The translations under genes were made by a program, and so were the position numbers. This document shows, one piece after another, positions 1-6,766 of a stretch of DNA of 64,000 bases. The DNA is from Armatimonadota bacterium (GTDB lineage Bacteria; Armatimonadota; Fimbriimonadia; Fimbriimonadales; Fimbriimonadaceae). How positions within the stretch are numbered: position 1 is the stretch's first letter; the number at the start of each line of letters is the position of its first letter. Under the pieces are notes generated by a model. The model did not search any database and was not told the origin of the DNA. It was given only the letters and a program-made list of their open reading frames with translations. The stretch is from the NCBI GenBank assembly GCA_016789105.1, contig JAEURN010000006.1, forward strand, positions 186,001-250,000, read 5' to 3'.

Positions 1-2
1 AC

Positions 3-710
3 CCGCTCATCCCGGTTCCCATGGATCTCGAAATCCGGTTTGAAGATGAGCACCTGCTGGTTGTCGACAAGCCGCGGGGGCTGGCCGTCCACCCGGCGAA
101 CTCGTTGACCGGGACCACATTGGTTCATGGCTTGTTGGCGCGGTCGCATTCCCTCAGCACATTTGCCGGGGAATGGCGTCCGGGAATTGTGCATCGCCTG
201 GACAAAGAAACAACCGGACTGCTCATCGTCGCCAAAAGCGACCAAGCCCATGCCAAGCTGGCCGCGTTGGTCCAAAAGCGGGAAATCCATCGCCGCTACG
301 TCGCCGTGGTCAATGGCGACCTTCCCAATCCCCGGTTCACCATCGATGCCCCTTTGGCCCGGCACCCCCGGAACCCCTTGCTGAGAGCGGTCGTGCCCGG
401 CGGAAAAGCGGCGCGAACTCACATCCAACAACTCAAGCGGATCAATAGCGGCTTGCTGGTTGCTTGCCGCTTGGAAAGCGGCCGCACCCACCAGATCCGC
501 GTGCATTTGGCCCATTTTGGTTGGCCGGTGATCGGCGACGACCTTTATGCGCCGCCCAAGCTCCAGCCTGGCCCGATGCAACTCCATGCGGCAAGCCTGC
601 AGTTTGTCCATCCGTTCACCGGGGAACCAGTCAGGATTTTTGCCGCGCCCCCGACGGACTTCCTTGGCCGGGATGACGTCACCCAAGAGGGGGTGGACGG
701 TTGGGAATAG
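3..710 (+). CDS. RluA-family 23S rRNA/tRNA pseudouridine synthase, 5' end cut by window edge
   Basis: The protein carries the RluA catalytic motif HRLDKETTGLL, whose Asp is residue 61 counted from the first ATG at 21, so it should isomerise specific uridines to pseudouridine in ribosomal or transfer RNA. The reading frame stays open to the left of that ATG and encodes PLIPVP. This matches the linker that normally joins an N-terminal S4 RNA-binding domain to the catalytic domain in RluD-type proteins. From the ATG the protein is only 229 residues, short for RluD, so the real start and S4 domain probably lie outside the window. The stop overlaps the start of the RadC gene by 10 bases, suggesting coupled expression. 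Confidence 0.9.
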   Translation, partial: PLIPVPMDLEIRFEDEHLLVVDKPRGLAVHPANSLTGTTLVHGLLARSHSLSTFAGEWRPGIVHRLDKETTGLLIVAKSDQAHAKLAALVQKREIHRRYVAVVNGDLPNPRFTIDAPLARHPRNPLLRAVVPGGKAARTHIQQLKRINSGLLVACRLESGRTHQIRVHLAHFGWPVIGDDLYAPPKLQPGPMQLHAASLQFVHPFTGEPVRIFAAPPTDFLGRDDVTQEGVDGWE

Positions 711-1360
711 AAGGATCTGGGGTCACAGCCCGAATCCAACAAATGGGCATCGGCTCGGTTCATTTGCATGACCTCCTGGCGGTCGTGCTCAGCCGAACTG
801 AGGAAGACGTCGCGTTCCGGGAAGATCCGGCGGCCGAGCTCGTGCGGCGCTATCCTGGCCGGCGCATTGTGGACCTCAGCCAGAGTGAACTGCATGCGAT
901 CGCTGGATTTGAACCGTTCGAGTCCCTCCGGGTTGTTGCCGCCATCGAAATCGGCAGAAGGGCTGGCCAAAGCCGCCTCCAGACGATTGAAAGCATCGAG
1001 GGCGTTGAAGACGCCTTCAAGCTATTCGCGTGGTTGGCCCACGAATCACAAGAAAATTTCTGCGCTGCTTTCCTTAACTCGAAAGGCGGCATCCTCAGCA
1101 CAAAGGTCATCCACATCGGCACATTGAACATGTCGGTGGTGGGGGCACGGGAAGTTTTCCGCGAGGCCGTCCGGGAAAATGCGGCGTCGGTGATCGTAGC
1201 CCACAACCATCCAAGCGGCGACCCAGAGCCATCCGAGGAAGATATCGCGATCACTGAAAAACTCAGGGAAGCCGGAGACCTCCTCGATATCCGGCTCCTC
1301 GACCATGTCGTCATCGGTTCGAACCGATGTGTCAGCTTGATGCGGGAAGGGCTGGTTTAG
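701..1360 (+). CDS. radC: RadC-like JAB/MPN domain protein
   Basis: This 219-residue protein ends in a RadC (DUF2466) JAB domain with the metal-binding motif HNHPSGD at residues 168-174 followed by PSEED. The N-terminal part (RIQQMGIGSVHLHDLLAVVLS) fits the helical segment that precedes the JAB domain in RadC. The family was once linked to DNA repair, but its biochemical role is unsettled. The chosen start is a TTG that overlaps the end of the pseudouridine synthase gene and is preceded by a GAGGGGGTGG purine run. An ATG at 743 is an alternative but would cut into the conserved N-terminal helix. The stop overlaps the convergent VOC gene by 4 bases. Confidence 0.85.
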   Translation: MGIEGSGVTARIQQMGIGSVHLHDLLAVVLSRTEEDVAFREDPAAELVRRYPGRRIVDLSQSELHAIAGFEPFESLRVVAAIEIGRRAGQSRLQTIESIEGVEDAFKLFAWLAHESQENFCAAFLNSKGGILSTKVIHIGTLNMSVVGAREVFREAVRENAASVIVAHNHPSGDPEPSEEDIAITEKLREAGDLLDIRLLDHVVIGSNRCVSLMREGLV

Positions 1361-1740
1361 CCTTCCATCGGAGCGGGCTGGTGGACGGCGAAGTGTGCGC
1401 CGCCATTGTCGTGGACAATCGCGATGCGGCCGACCCCGGGGATATCCATCGGACCATGCACCGTCTTCCCACCTGCCGCATCGATTTTTGAAAGAGTTGC
1501 GTCGATGTCGGCTGTATGGAAGTAGATCAACCAATGTGGCGGCACGCCCTCCATGTCGGGGCTCTTGAGGCTCATCATGCCAGCGTGGAAAGGCTTGTCG
1601 CCCGATTTGAGCATCGGGTACATGAAGTCTCCCATGTCTATGTCTTCGCTGGACCAGCCGAACACGTCGGCATAGAATTTTTTGCCCGATTCAGTATCCG
1701 GGCTGTAGACTTCGAACCAAGTGTGGACGTTGTTTTCCAT
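1357..1740 (-). CDS. VOC (glyoxalase/bleomycin-resistance fold) family protein
   Basis: This 127-residue protein has the two-module beta-alpha-beta-beta-beta pattern of the vicinal oxygen chelate superfamily. It starts with HTWFEVYSPDTESGKKFYADVFGW and contains a second half with PGVGRIAIVHDNGGAHFAVHQP. Proteins of this subgroup (CFP-30/27-kDa antigen-like) are often metal-dependent enzymes or binding proteins, but no substrate can be assigned from sequence. A GGAG ribosome-binding site lies 6-9 bases before the ATG, so this gene has a conventional leader. It converges on radC with a 4-base overlap. Confidence 0.8.
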   Translation of the reverse strand: MENNVHTWFEVYSPDTESGKKFYADVFGWSSEDIDMGDFMYPMLKSGDKPFHAGMMSLKSPDMEGVPPHWLIYFHTADIDATLSKIDAAGGKTVHGPMDIPGVGRIAIVHDNGGAHFAVHQPAPMEG

Positions 1741-1822
1741 GAGTTTTCTCCTAACGCGAGGCGAACCGCCCCAGGGCTACCCGCAATCAAGCTGGGTAGA
1801 CACCAGTATATATGGTTGGCCT

Positions 1823-2746
1823 TCAGATTTGTTCCTCCATTTTCTGGTTTTTCGCTTGGATGAAGGCCGCTGTTTGCTGGGAATCAGGGATCGAAGGCAC
1901 CGCCCCCGCGCGGGTTACGCTGAGGCTGGCGGCGTCCACGGCGTAGGCGACGGCGGATTCAATGTCGTCACCCAGACTCAACCGGGCAATCATCGCCCCA
2001 TTGAAAACATCGCCGGCGGCCGTCGTATCCACCGCATCGACCGCCGGAGCCTGGAAATGCCGGGAAACTGATGCGTTCTTAAAGAACACCCCGCGCTCCC
2101 CAAGCGTGACCACCACATTGGCAACCCCGGATTCCAACAGCGAATCGGCACATCGCTGCAATCCCTCTTCCGTGGAAGGGGAGTGCCCGGTGATGGATTC
2201 CGCCTCTGATTCGTTTGGGGTCAAGGCAAAACACCGGGGAAGAACCTCCTTCGGGAAGGCCCTGTATGGGGCGGGGTTAAACACGAACCTCCCCCGCGCC
2301 GATGCGGCCAAAACGACTTCGTCCGGCACTTCCAACTGGCAAAGCACATAGTCGTTCGGGGCAATCGGTGCGTTTTCGATTGCCAAGGCGGGAAGGGCCA
2401 TGTTGGATCCCGGGTAGACGATGATCTGGTTCATCCCATTTGGCGTCAGCGCGATGGCCGCCTGGCCGGTTGGGAGGCCATCGGCGCGGAGAACCCCCTC
2501 CATTCCCAGGCCTTCGGCTTCGAACAACCCGGCAAACCGGTCGCCTGCCGGGTCGTGGCCCAAACACGCGAAAATTTCGGTCGCCGCCCCATGCCGGGCG
2601 CAGGCGACGGCTTGGTTGACGCCCTTTCCGCCGAGGAACTGGTCGAAGCTGCGGGCCAAAACGCTTTCTCCTGCCTTTGGCAACCTGTCCACCGCCAAAA
2701 CGTTGTCCAGCACCGCGCTTCCCACAATCCAACACCGGGAATCCAT
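1823..2746 (-). CDS. PfkB-family carbohydrate kinase, ribokinase-like
   Basis: The 307-residue protein has both PfkB signatures: GGKGVNQA near residues 39-46, typical of ribokinase, and DTTAAGD at 240-246 with catalytic Asp246. It should phosphorylate a sugar hydroxyl using ATP, most likely ribose or a related pentose or nucleoside. The gene is transcribed divergently from the symporter gene. A TAAAGT box ends 7 bases before the ATG and no ribosome-binding site is visible, so the mRNA is probably leaderless. A 13-base dyad lies between the two divergent starts. A ribose-type ABC transporter occurs about 54 kb away, but a direct pathway link is only an inference. Confidence 0.85.
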   Translation of the reverse strand: MDSRCWIVGSAVLDNVLAVDRLPKAGESVLARSFDQFLGGKGVNQAVACARHGAATEIFACLGHDPAGDRFAGLFEAEGLGMEGVLRADGLPTGQAAIALTPNGMNQIIVYPGSNMALPALAIENAPIAPNDYVLCQLEVPDEVVLAASARGRFVFNPAPYRAFPKEVLPRCFALTPNESEAESITGHSPSTEEGLQRCADSLLESGVANVVVTLGERGVFFKNASVSRHFQAPAVDAVDTTAAGDVFNGAMIARLSLGDDIESAVAYAVDAASLSVTRAGAVPSIPDSQQTAAFIQAKNQKMEEQI

Positions 2747-2753
2747 GCGGTGG

Positions 2754-2759
2754 ACTTTA
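2754..2759 (-). promoter_or_regulatory. -10 box TAAAGT of the sugar kinase gene
   Basis: TAAAGT on the minus strand lies 7 bases before the ATG at 2746, placing the transcript start at or next to the start codon. Confidence 0.55.
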
Positions 2760-2765
2760 CTTGAA

Positions 2766-2778
2766 TTGGAAATTCCAA
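2766..2778. promoter_or_regulatory. 13-base dyad between divergent genes, possible operator
   Basis: TTGGAAATTCCAA is a perfect palindrome around a central base. It lies in the short gap between the sugar kinase and symporter genes and covers the likely -35 area of both promoters. A regulator of both genes could bind here, but none is identified. Confidence 0.35.
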
Positions 2779-2799
2779 ACTTTCACCGCAAGGATTGGC

Positions 2800-2805
2800 T
2801 AAAAT
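2800..2805 (+). promoter_or_regulatory. -10 box TAAAAT of the symporter gene
   Basis: TAAAAT lies 7 bases before the ATG at 2813, consistent with a leaderless transcript. Confidence 0.55.
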
Positions 2806-2812
2806 CGCCCCC

Positions 2813-4210
2813 ATGTCAAAGGCGATGCCGCTCCACAACAAGATCCTCATCGGTTTGGGATTGGGGGCAGTAGCCGGGGTTGCCGCCAACCTTGCGGCTC
2901 AAGGCAACCCGGCCGTCCAGGACTTTGTCAAAACGGCCAACGAAAAAGTGGTTTCCGTCGTCGGGGATTCCTTTTTGGCGATGATTTTTATGATCGTCGT
3001 TCCGCTGCTGTTCTCCGCCCTCGTGCTCGGGATTAGCGAAATCGGTGATGTTGCCAAAGTCGGGCGGATCGGTGTCCGGTCTTTGGTGATGACAGTTGTC
3101 TTTTCCGGCATCGCGGTGGCAATTGCACTTGTCCTGGTAAACACGCTGCAACCGGGGAGGGCCGTCTCCGAACAAAAGCGCATCGAACTGCAGAACCAAT
3201 ACGAGAAGGAAGGGCTGAAAAAAGAAGGTTTCAGCGACTCGCAGATCGAGCAGATCTTCAAAGAGCGGTCGGAAAGCCCAGACGGCACGAGCAAGACCGA
3301 AAGAGAGAATGTCGCGCCCAAAGGGGGCACGGAAGCCGACCCTGCCGTCATTGGCGTCGTCCCCAAGAACCCGTTGCTGGAAGCGACCAGGGCCCTCAGC
3401 GGGGGGATCCTCCCGTTCATGTTTTTCGCCTTGGTCTTTGGGCTTGCCCTTGCCAAATCGGATACCGAGGTCGTCGCCCCAGTGCGCCAGTTTATGGAGG
3501 GTCTTTTCGAAATCAGCCAAAAGGTGATCGAAATGGCCATGTCGCTGGCACCCTACGGTGTTTTCGCGCTGATTTTCAAAACTGCCTCCACCTTGGGCCT
3601 CGGGATCTTTGTGACGCTCGGTGCTTATGCCGGCACGGTGCTGCTCGGCCTTGGAATCCACCTGTTCTTGGTGTATTCGATCTTGATCAAGGTGGTCGCC
3701 AAGCGCAACCCTTGGGATTTCTTCCGCCGAATCCGCAACGTGATGCTCACTGCTTTTGCCACCAGTTCTAGCAACGCGACCCTGCCCGTGGCCCTCAAAT
3801 CGGCTGAGGAAGACCTTGGGCTGCCAAAAAACATCTCGAGTTTCGTGCTGACCGTGGGGGCAACCGCAAACCAGAACGGGACGGCTCTGTTCGAAGGGAT
3901 CACGGTGATCTTCTTCTGCCAGCTGTTCGGGATTCCGCTCGATTTGCAAAAGCAGCTGATGGTTCTCGGGCTCTCGATCGTCGCCGGGATCGGAACGGCC
4001 GGCGTCCCGGGTGGATCCTGGCCGGTGATCGGGTCGATCGTCAAAGGTTTGGGGGTTCCGGCTGGCGCAATCGGCATGGCCATCGGGGTCGACAGGATCT
4101 TGGACATGAGCCGCACGGTGCTCAACGTCACCGGCGACATCGCCATTGCCGCGTGTGTCGCCGAGTGGGAAGGCCAAGGCTCGGCGATCCCAGAAGAGGC
4201 TATGGGATAG
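2813..4210 (+). CDS. Dicarboxylate/amino acid:cation symporter (DAACS family)
   Basis: The protein has the glutamate-transporter fold with hairpin-1 motif SSSNATLPVAL, the TM7 motif NQNGTALFEG and the TM8 motif VDRILDMSRTVLNVTGD. The TM8 Asp, Arg, Thr and Asn correspond to the substrate-binding residues of GltPh, including the Arg that selects acidic amino acids. It should import aspartate, glutamate or a C4-dicarboxylate with cations across the inner membrane. The TM7 motif is NMDGT in GltPh, so the cation-binding Asp is Asn here. A charged insertion of about 60 residues follows the early membrane segments. I chose ATG 2813 over the TTG at 2795 because a TAAAAT box sits 7 bases upstream, leaving no room for the earlier start. 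Confidence 0.9.
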   Translation: MSKAMPLHNKILIGLGLGAVAGVAANLAAQGNPAVQDFVKTANEKVVSVVGDSFLAMIFMIVVPLLFSALVLGISEIGDVAKVGRIGVRSLVMTVVFSGIAVAIALVLVNTLQPGRAVSEQKRIELQNQYEKEGLKKEGFSDSQIEQIFKERSESPDGTSKTERENVAPKGGTEADPAVIGVVPKNPLLEATRALSGGILPFMFFALVFGLALAKSDTEVVAPVRQFMEGLFEISQKVIEMAMSLAPYGVFALIFKTASTLGLGIFVTLGAYAGTVLLGLGIHLFLVYSILIKVVAKRNPWDFFRRIRNVMLTAFATSSSNATLPVALKSAEEDLGLPKNISSFVLTVGATANQNGTALFEGITVIFFCQLFGIPLDLQKQLMVLGLSIVAGIGTAGVPGGSWPVIGSIVKGLGVPAGAIGMAIGVDRILDMSRTVLNVTGDIAIAACVAEWEGQGSAIPEEAMG

Positions 4211-4227
4211 GTTCCCAGTAGGCCCCA

Positions 4228-4271
4228 TTCACGTAACGGGATTGAACGAGAGACGTCTCCGTTCATGTAAC
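4228..4271. promoter_or_regulatory. Dyad flanked by direct repeats upstream of ECF sigma gene 1
   Basis: A near-perfect dyad occupies 4244-4264 (GAACG, one bulged A, GAGACGTCTC, CGTTC). It is flanked by TTCACGTAAC at 4228-4237 and TTCATGTAAC at 4262-4271, which differ at one base. It has no T-tract, so an operator or autoregulated ECF promoter is more likely than a terminator. Confidence 0.35.
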
Positions 4272-4310
4272 ATGGAACTGAGGATCGCCTTGAGCCCGAA
4301 CCAGCCGCCT

Positions 4311-4925
4311 ATGAGCGACCGTTCCAAAATCTTGCCGGCCGGGATTGCCCCCGATTCCGACGAGGCGTTGGTTTGGAAGGCGCGCAATGGCGACTATTCC
4401 GCATTCGAACGCCTGTTTGAACGGCACCGCGACCTCGTTTACCGCTACGCCTACCAGATGGCGCCACGACGCGACGATGCCGAAGATATTGTTCAGGAGG
4501 CGTTCATCAAGGCGTACCAGAATCTGCAACGGTATCGGGACGAAGCCAAGTTCACCACTTGGCTGCTGCGGATCACCGCCAACCTTGGCACCGACCGCGC
4601 CCGGATGTCCAACCGGCGCCAAACCCTTGAACAAAGGGAGTCTGGCGGCGCGCTTGTGTGGATGACCGTTGGGAACTCTCACCAGGATCCGGTGGACAAC
4701 CTGGAACAAGAGCAAAGAAGAGCCCTGTTGAGGGAAGCGATCGACCAGTTGCCCGACCACCACCGGAATGCCATTGTTTTCCGAGACATCCAAGAGATGG
4801 AATACGACGACATCGCCGAGTTTTTCGGGTGCTCGGTGGGGGGCGCAAAGCTGAGGGTTCTGCGGGCCCGCCGGGCTCTGCGCGACCGGCTGGCACCCCA
4901 CATCCAAGAGGGCAGCCATGAATAA
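4311..4925 (+). CDS. ECF-type RNA polymerase sigma factor (locus 1)
   Basis: This sigma-70 family protein has region 2 (AFERLFERHRDLVYRYAYQ ... DAEDIVQEAFIKAYQNL), the TTWLLRITANLGTDRAR segment, and region 4 (LPDHHRNAIVFRDIQEMEYDDIAEFFGCSVGGAKLRVLRARRALR). It has no region 1.1 or 3, as expected for extracytoplasmic-function sigma factors, and should direct RNA polymerase to a stress or envelope regulon. ATG 4311 gives 204 residues, normal for the family. ATG 4272 is possible, and the longer open frame from 4146 overlaps the symporter and is unlikely. The stop overlaps the next gene in a translationally coupled arrangement, and that gene looks like the anti-sigma factor. Confidence 0.9.
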   Translation: MSDRSKILPAGIAPDSDEALVWKARNGDYSAFERLFERHRDLVYRYAYQMAPRRDDAEDIVQEAFIKAYQNLQRYRDEAKFTTWLLRITANLGTDRARMSNRRQTLEQRESGGALVWMTVGNSHQDPVDNLEQEQRRALLREAIDQLPDHHRNAIVFRDIQEMEYDDIAEFFGCSVGGAKLRVLRARRALRDRLAPHIQEGSHE

Positions 4926-5763
4926 CAAAATGAACAACGAACAATTGGATGCCTTGTTCCGCAAGGTTTTCGACGAGGCAGAACCTGGCGATGCCACCCA
5001 TCTCTCGGTGGCGGCACAGGCAGAACTCGATCGTGAAGAAGCTGTTTTGACCTCCATCCGGTCCGGCTTGCAAGACCTTGCCGACATCCCGGAATGTCAG
5101 CTGGGCGCAGACCGCTTGCGGGAGGCGATTTTGAACCGGGGCGCGCTCCCGGCTAAGGGCCCGCTGTTCCCGAATTGGTTCCGGGCGGCTTTGCCGGTTG
5201 CGGCCTGTGCCGTCATCGGTGCTTTTTTCCTCCTCAACAAGCCCGCTTCCTTCTCGGGGGCGGAAATGGGTGGGGAACCAGCCACCAGCGTGGCCCAGAG
5301 TCCAAATGTCGTCGAGCCTGACGCGCCAGGGCAATCCGCGCCATCTGCAACACGGGAACCATCGGCCGAACCGAACACAACGGGGTCTGCCGATGCTGCC
5401 GTCAAGGTTTCTATCCCCAAGGGTATCAAAGCCCGGTTCGTCGCCAAGAAGTCTGTCGGGAACAGCTCTGTGTTGGCCTATGCCAAGCCAATGGCACAAG
5501 CCCCAACACTGACGGGGGCCGGTGCGGAACAAATCGCGAATTCGGTAGGGAACGCTCGGACAAGCGGTTCGGTTTCTGATTCGGCAACTGGGGCGTTGAA
5601 AGGATTTGCCGACCGTGGCAATGAAAGCCCGACCATGTCCCCCGATGCCATGCCGAGCCAATCCGAACCCAAGGTCGTGATCGTCACCGCCGGTACCGAC
5701 CCGCAAACCCGTGCCAGCAGCGCCACCGAGGTCGACAAAAAGAATGTCGTTTTTGGCGGCTAG
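4918..5763 (+). CDS. Putative membrane anti-sigma factor, partner of ECF sigma 1
   Basis: This 281-residue protein has a short acidic cytoplasmic N-terminus (EQLDALFRKVFDEAEP), a single predicted membrane helix at about residues 89-107, and a long low-complexity Ser/Thr/Pro/Ala-rich exterior part. That topology, and the 8-base overlap with the preceding sigma gene, are what one expects of a transmembrane anti-sigma factor that releases the sigma after an envelope signal. It lacks the zinc-binding HxxxCxxC motif of many anti-sigma factors. No strong sequence family is recognisable, so the role rests on gene order and topology. Its end overlaps the PDZ-protein gene by 20 bases. Confidence 0.65.
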   Translation: MNNKMNNEQLDALFRKVFDEAEPGDATHLSVAAQAELDREEAVLTSIRSGLQDLADIPECQLGADRLREAILNRGALPAKGPLFPNWFRAALPVAACAVIGAFFLLNKPASFSGAEMGGEPATSVAQSPNVVEPDAPGQSAPSATREPSAEPNTTGSADAAVKVSIPKGIKARFVAKKSVGNSSVLAYAKPMAQAPTLTGAGAEQIANSVGNARTSGSVSDSATGALKGFADRGNESPTMSPDAMPSQSEPKVVIVTAGTDPQTRASSATEVDKKNVVFGG

Positions 5764-6766
5764 CCTCCTGGTTGCCCAGCAGTTGCTGGTTCAAGAAAGA
5801 GGTTTGGGTGGCAACACACTGCAGCCAAATTCGCCCTACCAGAACGCCGCTTGGGCCTCTGTCGTGGATGCTCTGGCGGTGCTGCCGGATATCAATGGCA
5901 AGCCGTTCGGCGTCGCCGTCCTCATCGACGACAGGGGCTACTTTGTCGCGCATTCGTCTAGTCTGGTTTACGAACCCCTCGTTGCAAAAATGAGCGGCGG
6001 CGCCGAAGTCAAGCTCGGGCGAATCGGATACGACAAAGAAACCCAACTCGTTCTCTTCGGCGCCCACAACTGGGAGCCGGGCAAGCGGCAGCCGGTTCGA
6101 GTTGCGCCACAGGTCAAACCGGGCGAACTCATGGTCGCCACGGTCAAGGGCCCGGTCAGAGGGATGCTCACAAGCGACAACCGCCCCGGATTGTTCTTGC
6201 CGAGCCAAAGGTTCGTCCCCCTTGCCGAAATCCAATTTGAGACAAAAGATGTCCCCGTCGGTGGCGCCATCGTTTTCGATAATTCGGGCGGTCTCGTCGG
6301 AATTCTGGGTGCGATCCTCAAACCCGACCACCCCAACCAGGGCGACGATTTCGGCAACCCGATGGGGGGCACGGGCGGCAACGCCCAGCCAGCCAAAAAC
6401 GCATTTGGACCTCAGGGCCTGACCGTTGCCTATGCTCTCGGGCCAAAGATTTTGAACCGGGTCGTAGAAGGATTTAAGAGGGACGACCACCAGGTGGAAC
6501 ACCCAAGTGTCGGACTCTTTTTCAAAGATGGGCCCGGACCGGGGCAAGTCGTTGTCGACGAAGTCACCCCAGGTAGTCCTTGTGCGTTGGCCGGGGTCAA
6601 GGCAGACGATTTGATCATGGCGGCTAACGACGTCCCGGTCGGGAACTCTATCGACTTGGCCGCACTGCTCTTTGGCTTGGAACCGGGAAGCCAACTGGAA
6701 CTCTTGATTTTCCGGGCCGGTCGCCGGATCACGGTTTCCATGACGGTTGGCGTCAACAAAGACTAA
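5744..6766 (+). CDS. HtrA-like pseudoprotease with C-terminal PDZ domain
   Basis: The 340-residue protein starts with a signal-like hydrophobic stretch, followed by a degenerate trypsin-like domain (about residues 50-195) and a PDZ domain (about 250-336, with VVVDEVTPGSPCALAGVKADDLIMAAND). Segments align with HtrA/DegP landmarks, but the catalytic positions are lost. The His site in GYFVAHSSSL is Ser72, the Asp site in DKETQLVLF is Gln101, and the Ser site in PVGGAIVFD is Val172. It probably binds misfolded or signalling peptides in the periplasm without cutting them. It follows a sigma/anti-sigma pair as HtrA-type proteins do in rpoE-mucD operons. ATG 5744 is preferred over GTG 5711 because it begins a compact signal sequence. 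Confidence 0.75.
   Translation: MSFLAASLLVAQQLLVQERGLGGNTLQPNSPYQNAAWASVVDALAVLPDINGKPFGVAVLIDDRGYFVAHSSSLVYEPLVAKMSGGAEVKLGRIGYDKETQLVLFGAHNWEPGKRQPVRVAPQVKPGELMVATVKGPVRGMLTSDNRPGLFLPSQRFVPLAEIQFETKDVPVGGAIVFDNSGGLVGILGAILKPDHPNQGDDFGNPMGGTGGNAQPAKNAFGPQGLTVAYALGPKILNRVVEGFKRDDHQVEHPSVGLFFKDGPGPGQVVVDEVTPGSPCALAGVKADDLIMAANDVPVGNSIDLAALLFGLEPGSQLELLIFRAGRRITVSMTVGVNKD

Noticed and set aside
2816-4228. 470-codon open frame antisense to the symporter gene
   Set aside because: It is the complement of a highly conserved DAACS gene and its translation is a low-complexity Asp/His/Arg-rich shadow with no homology.
4146-4310. Longer N-terminus for ECF sigma 1
   Set aside because: It overlaps the end of the symporter and crosses the regulatory dyad. 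The normal family start is near 4311.
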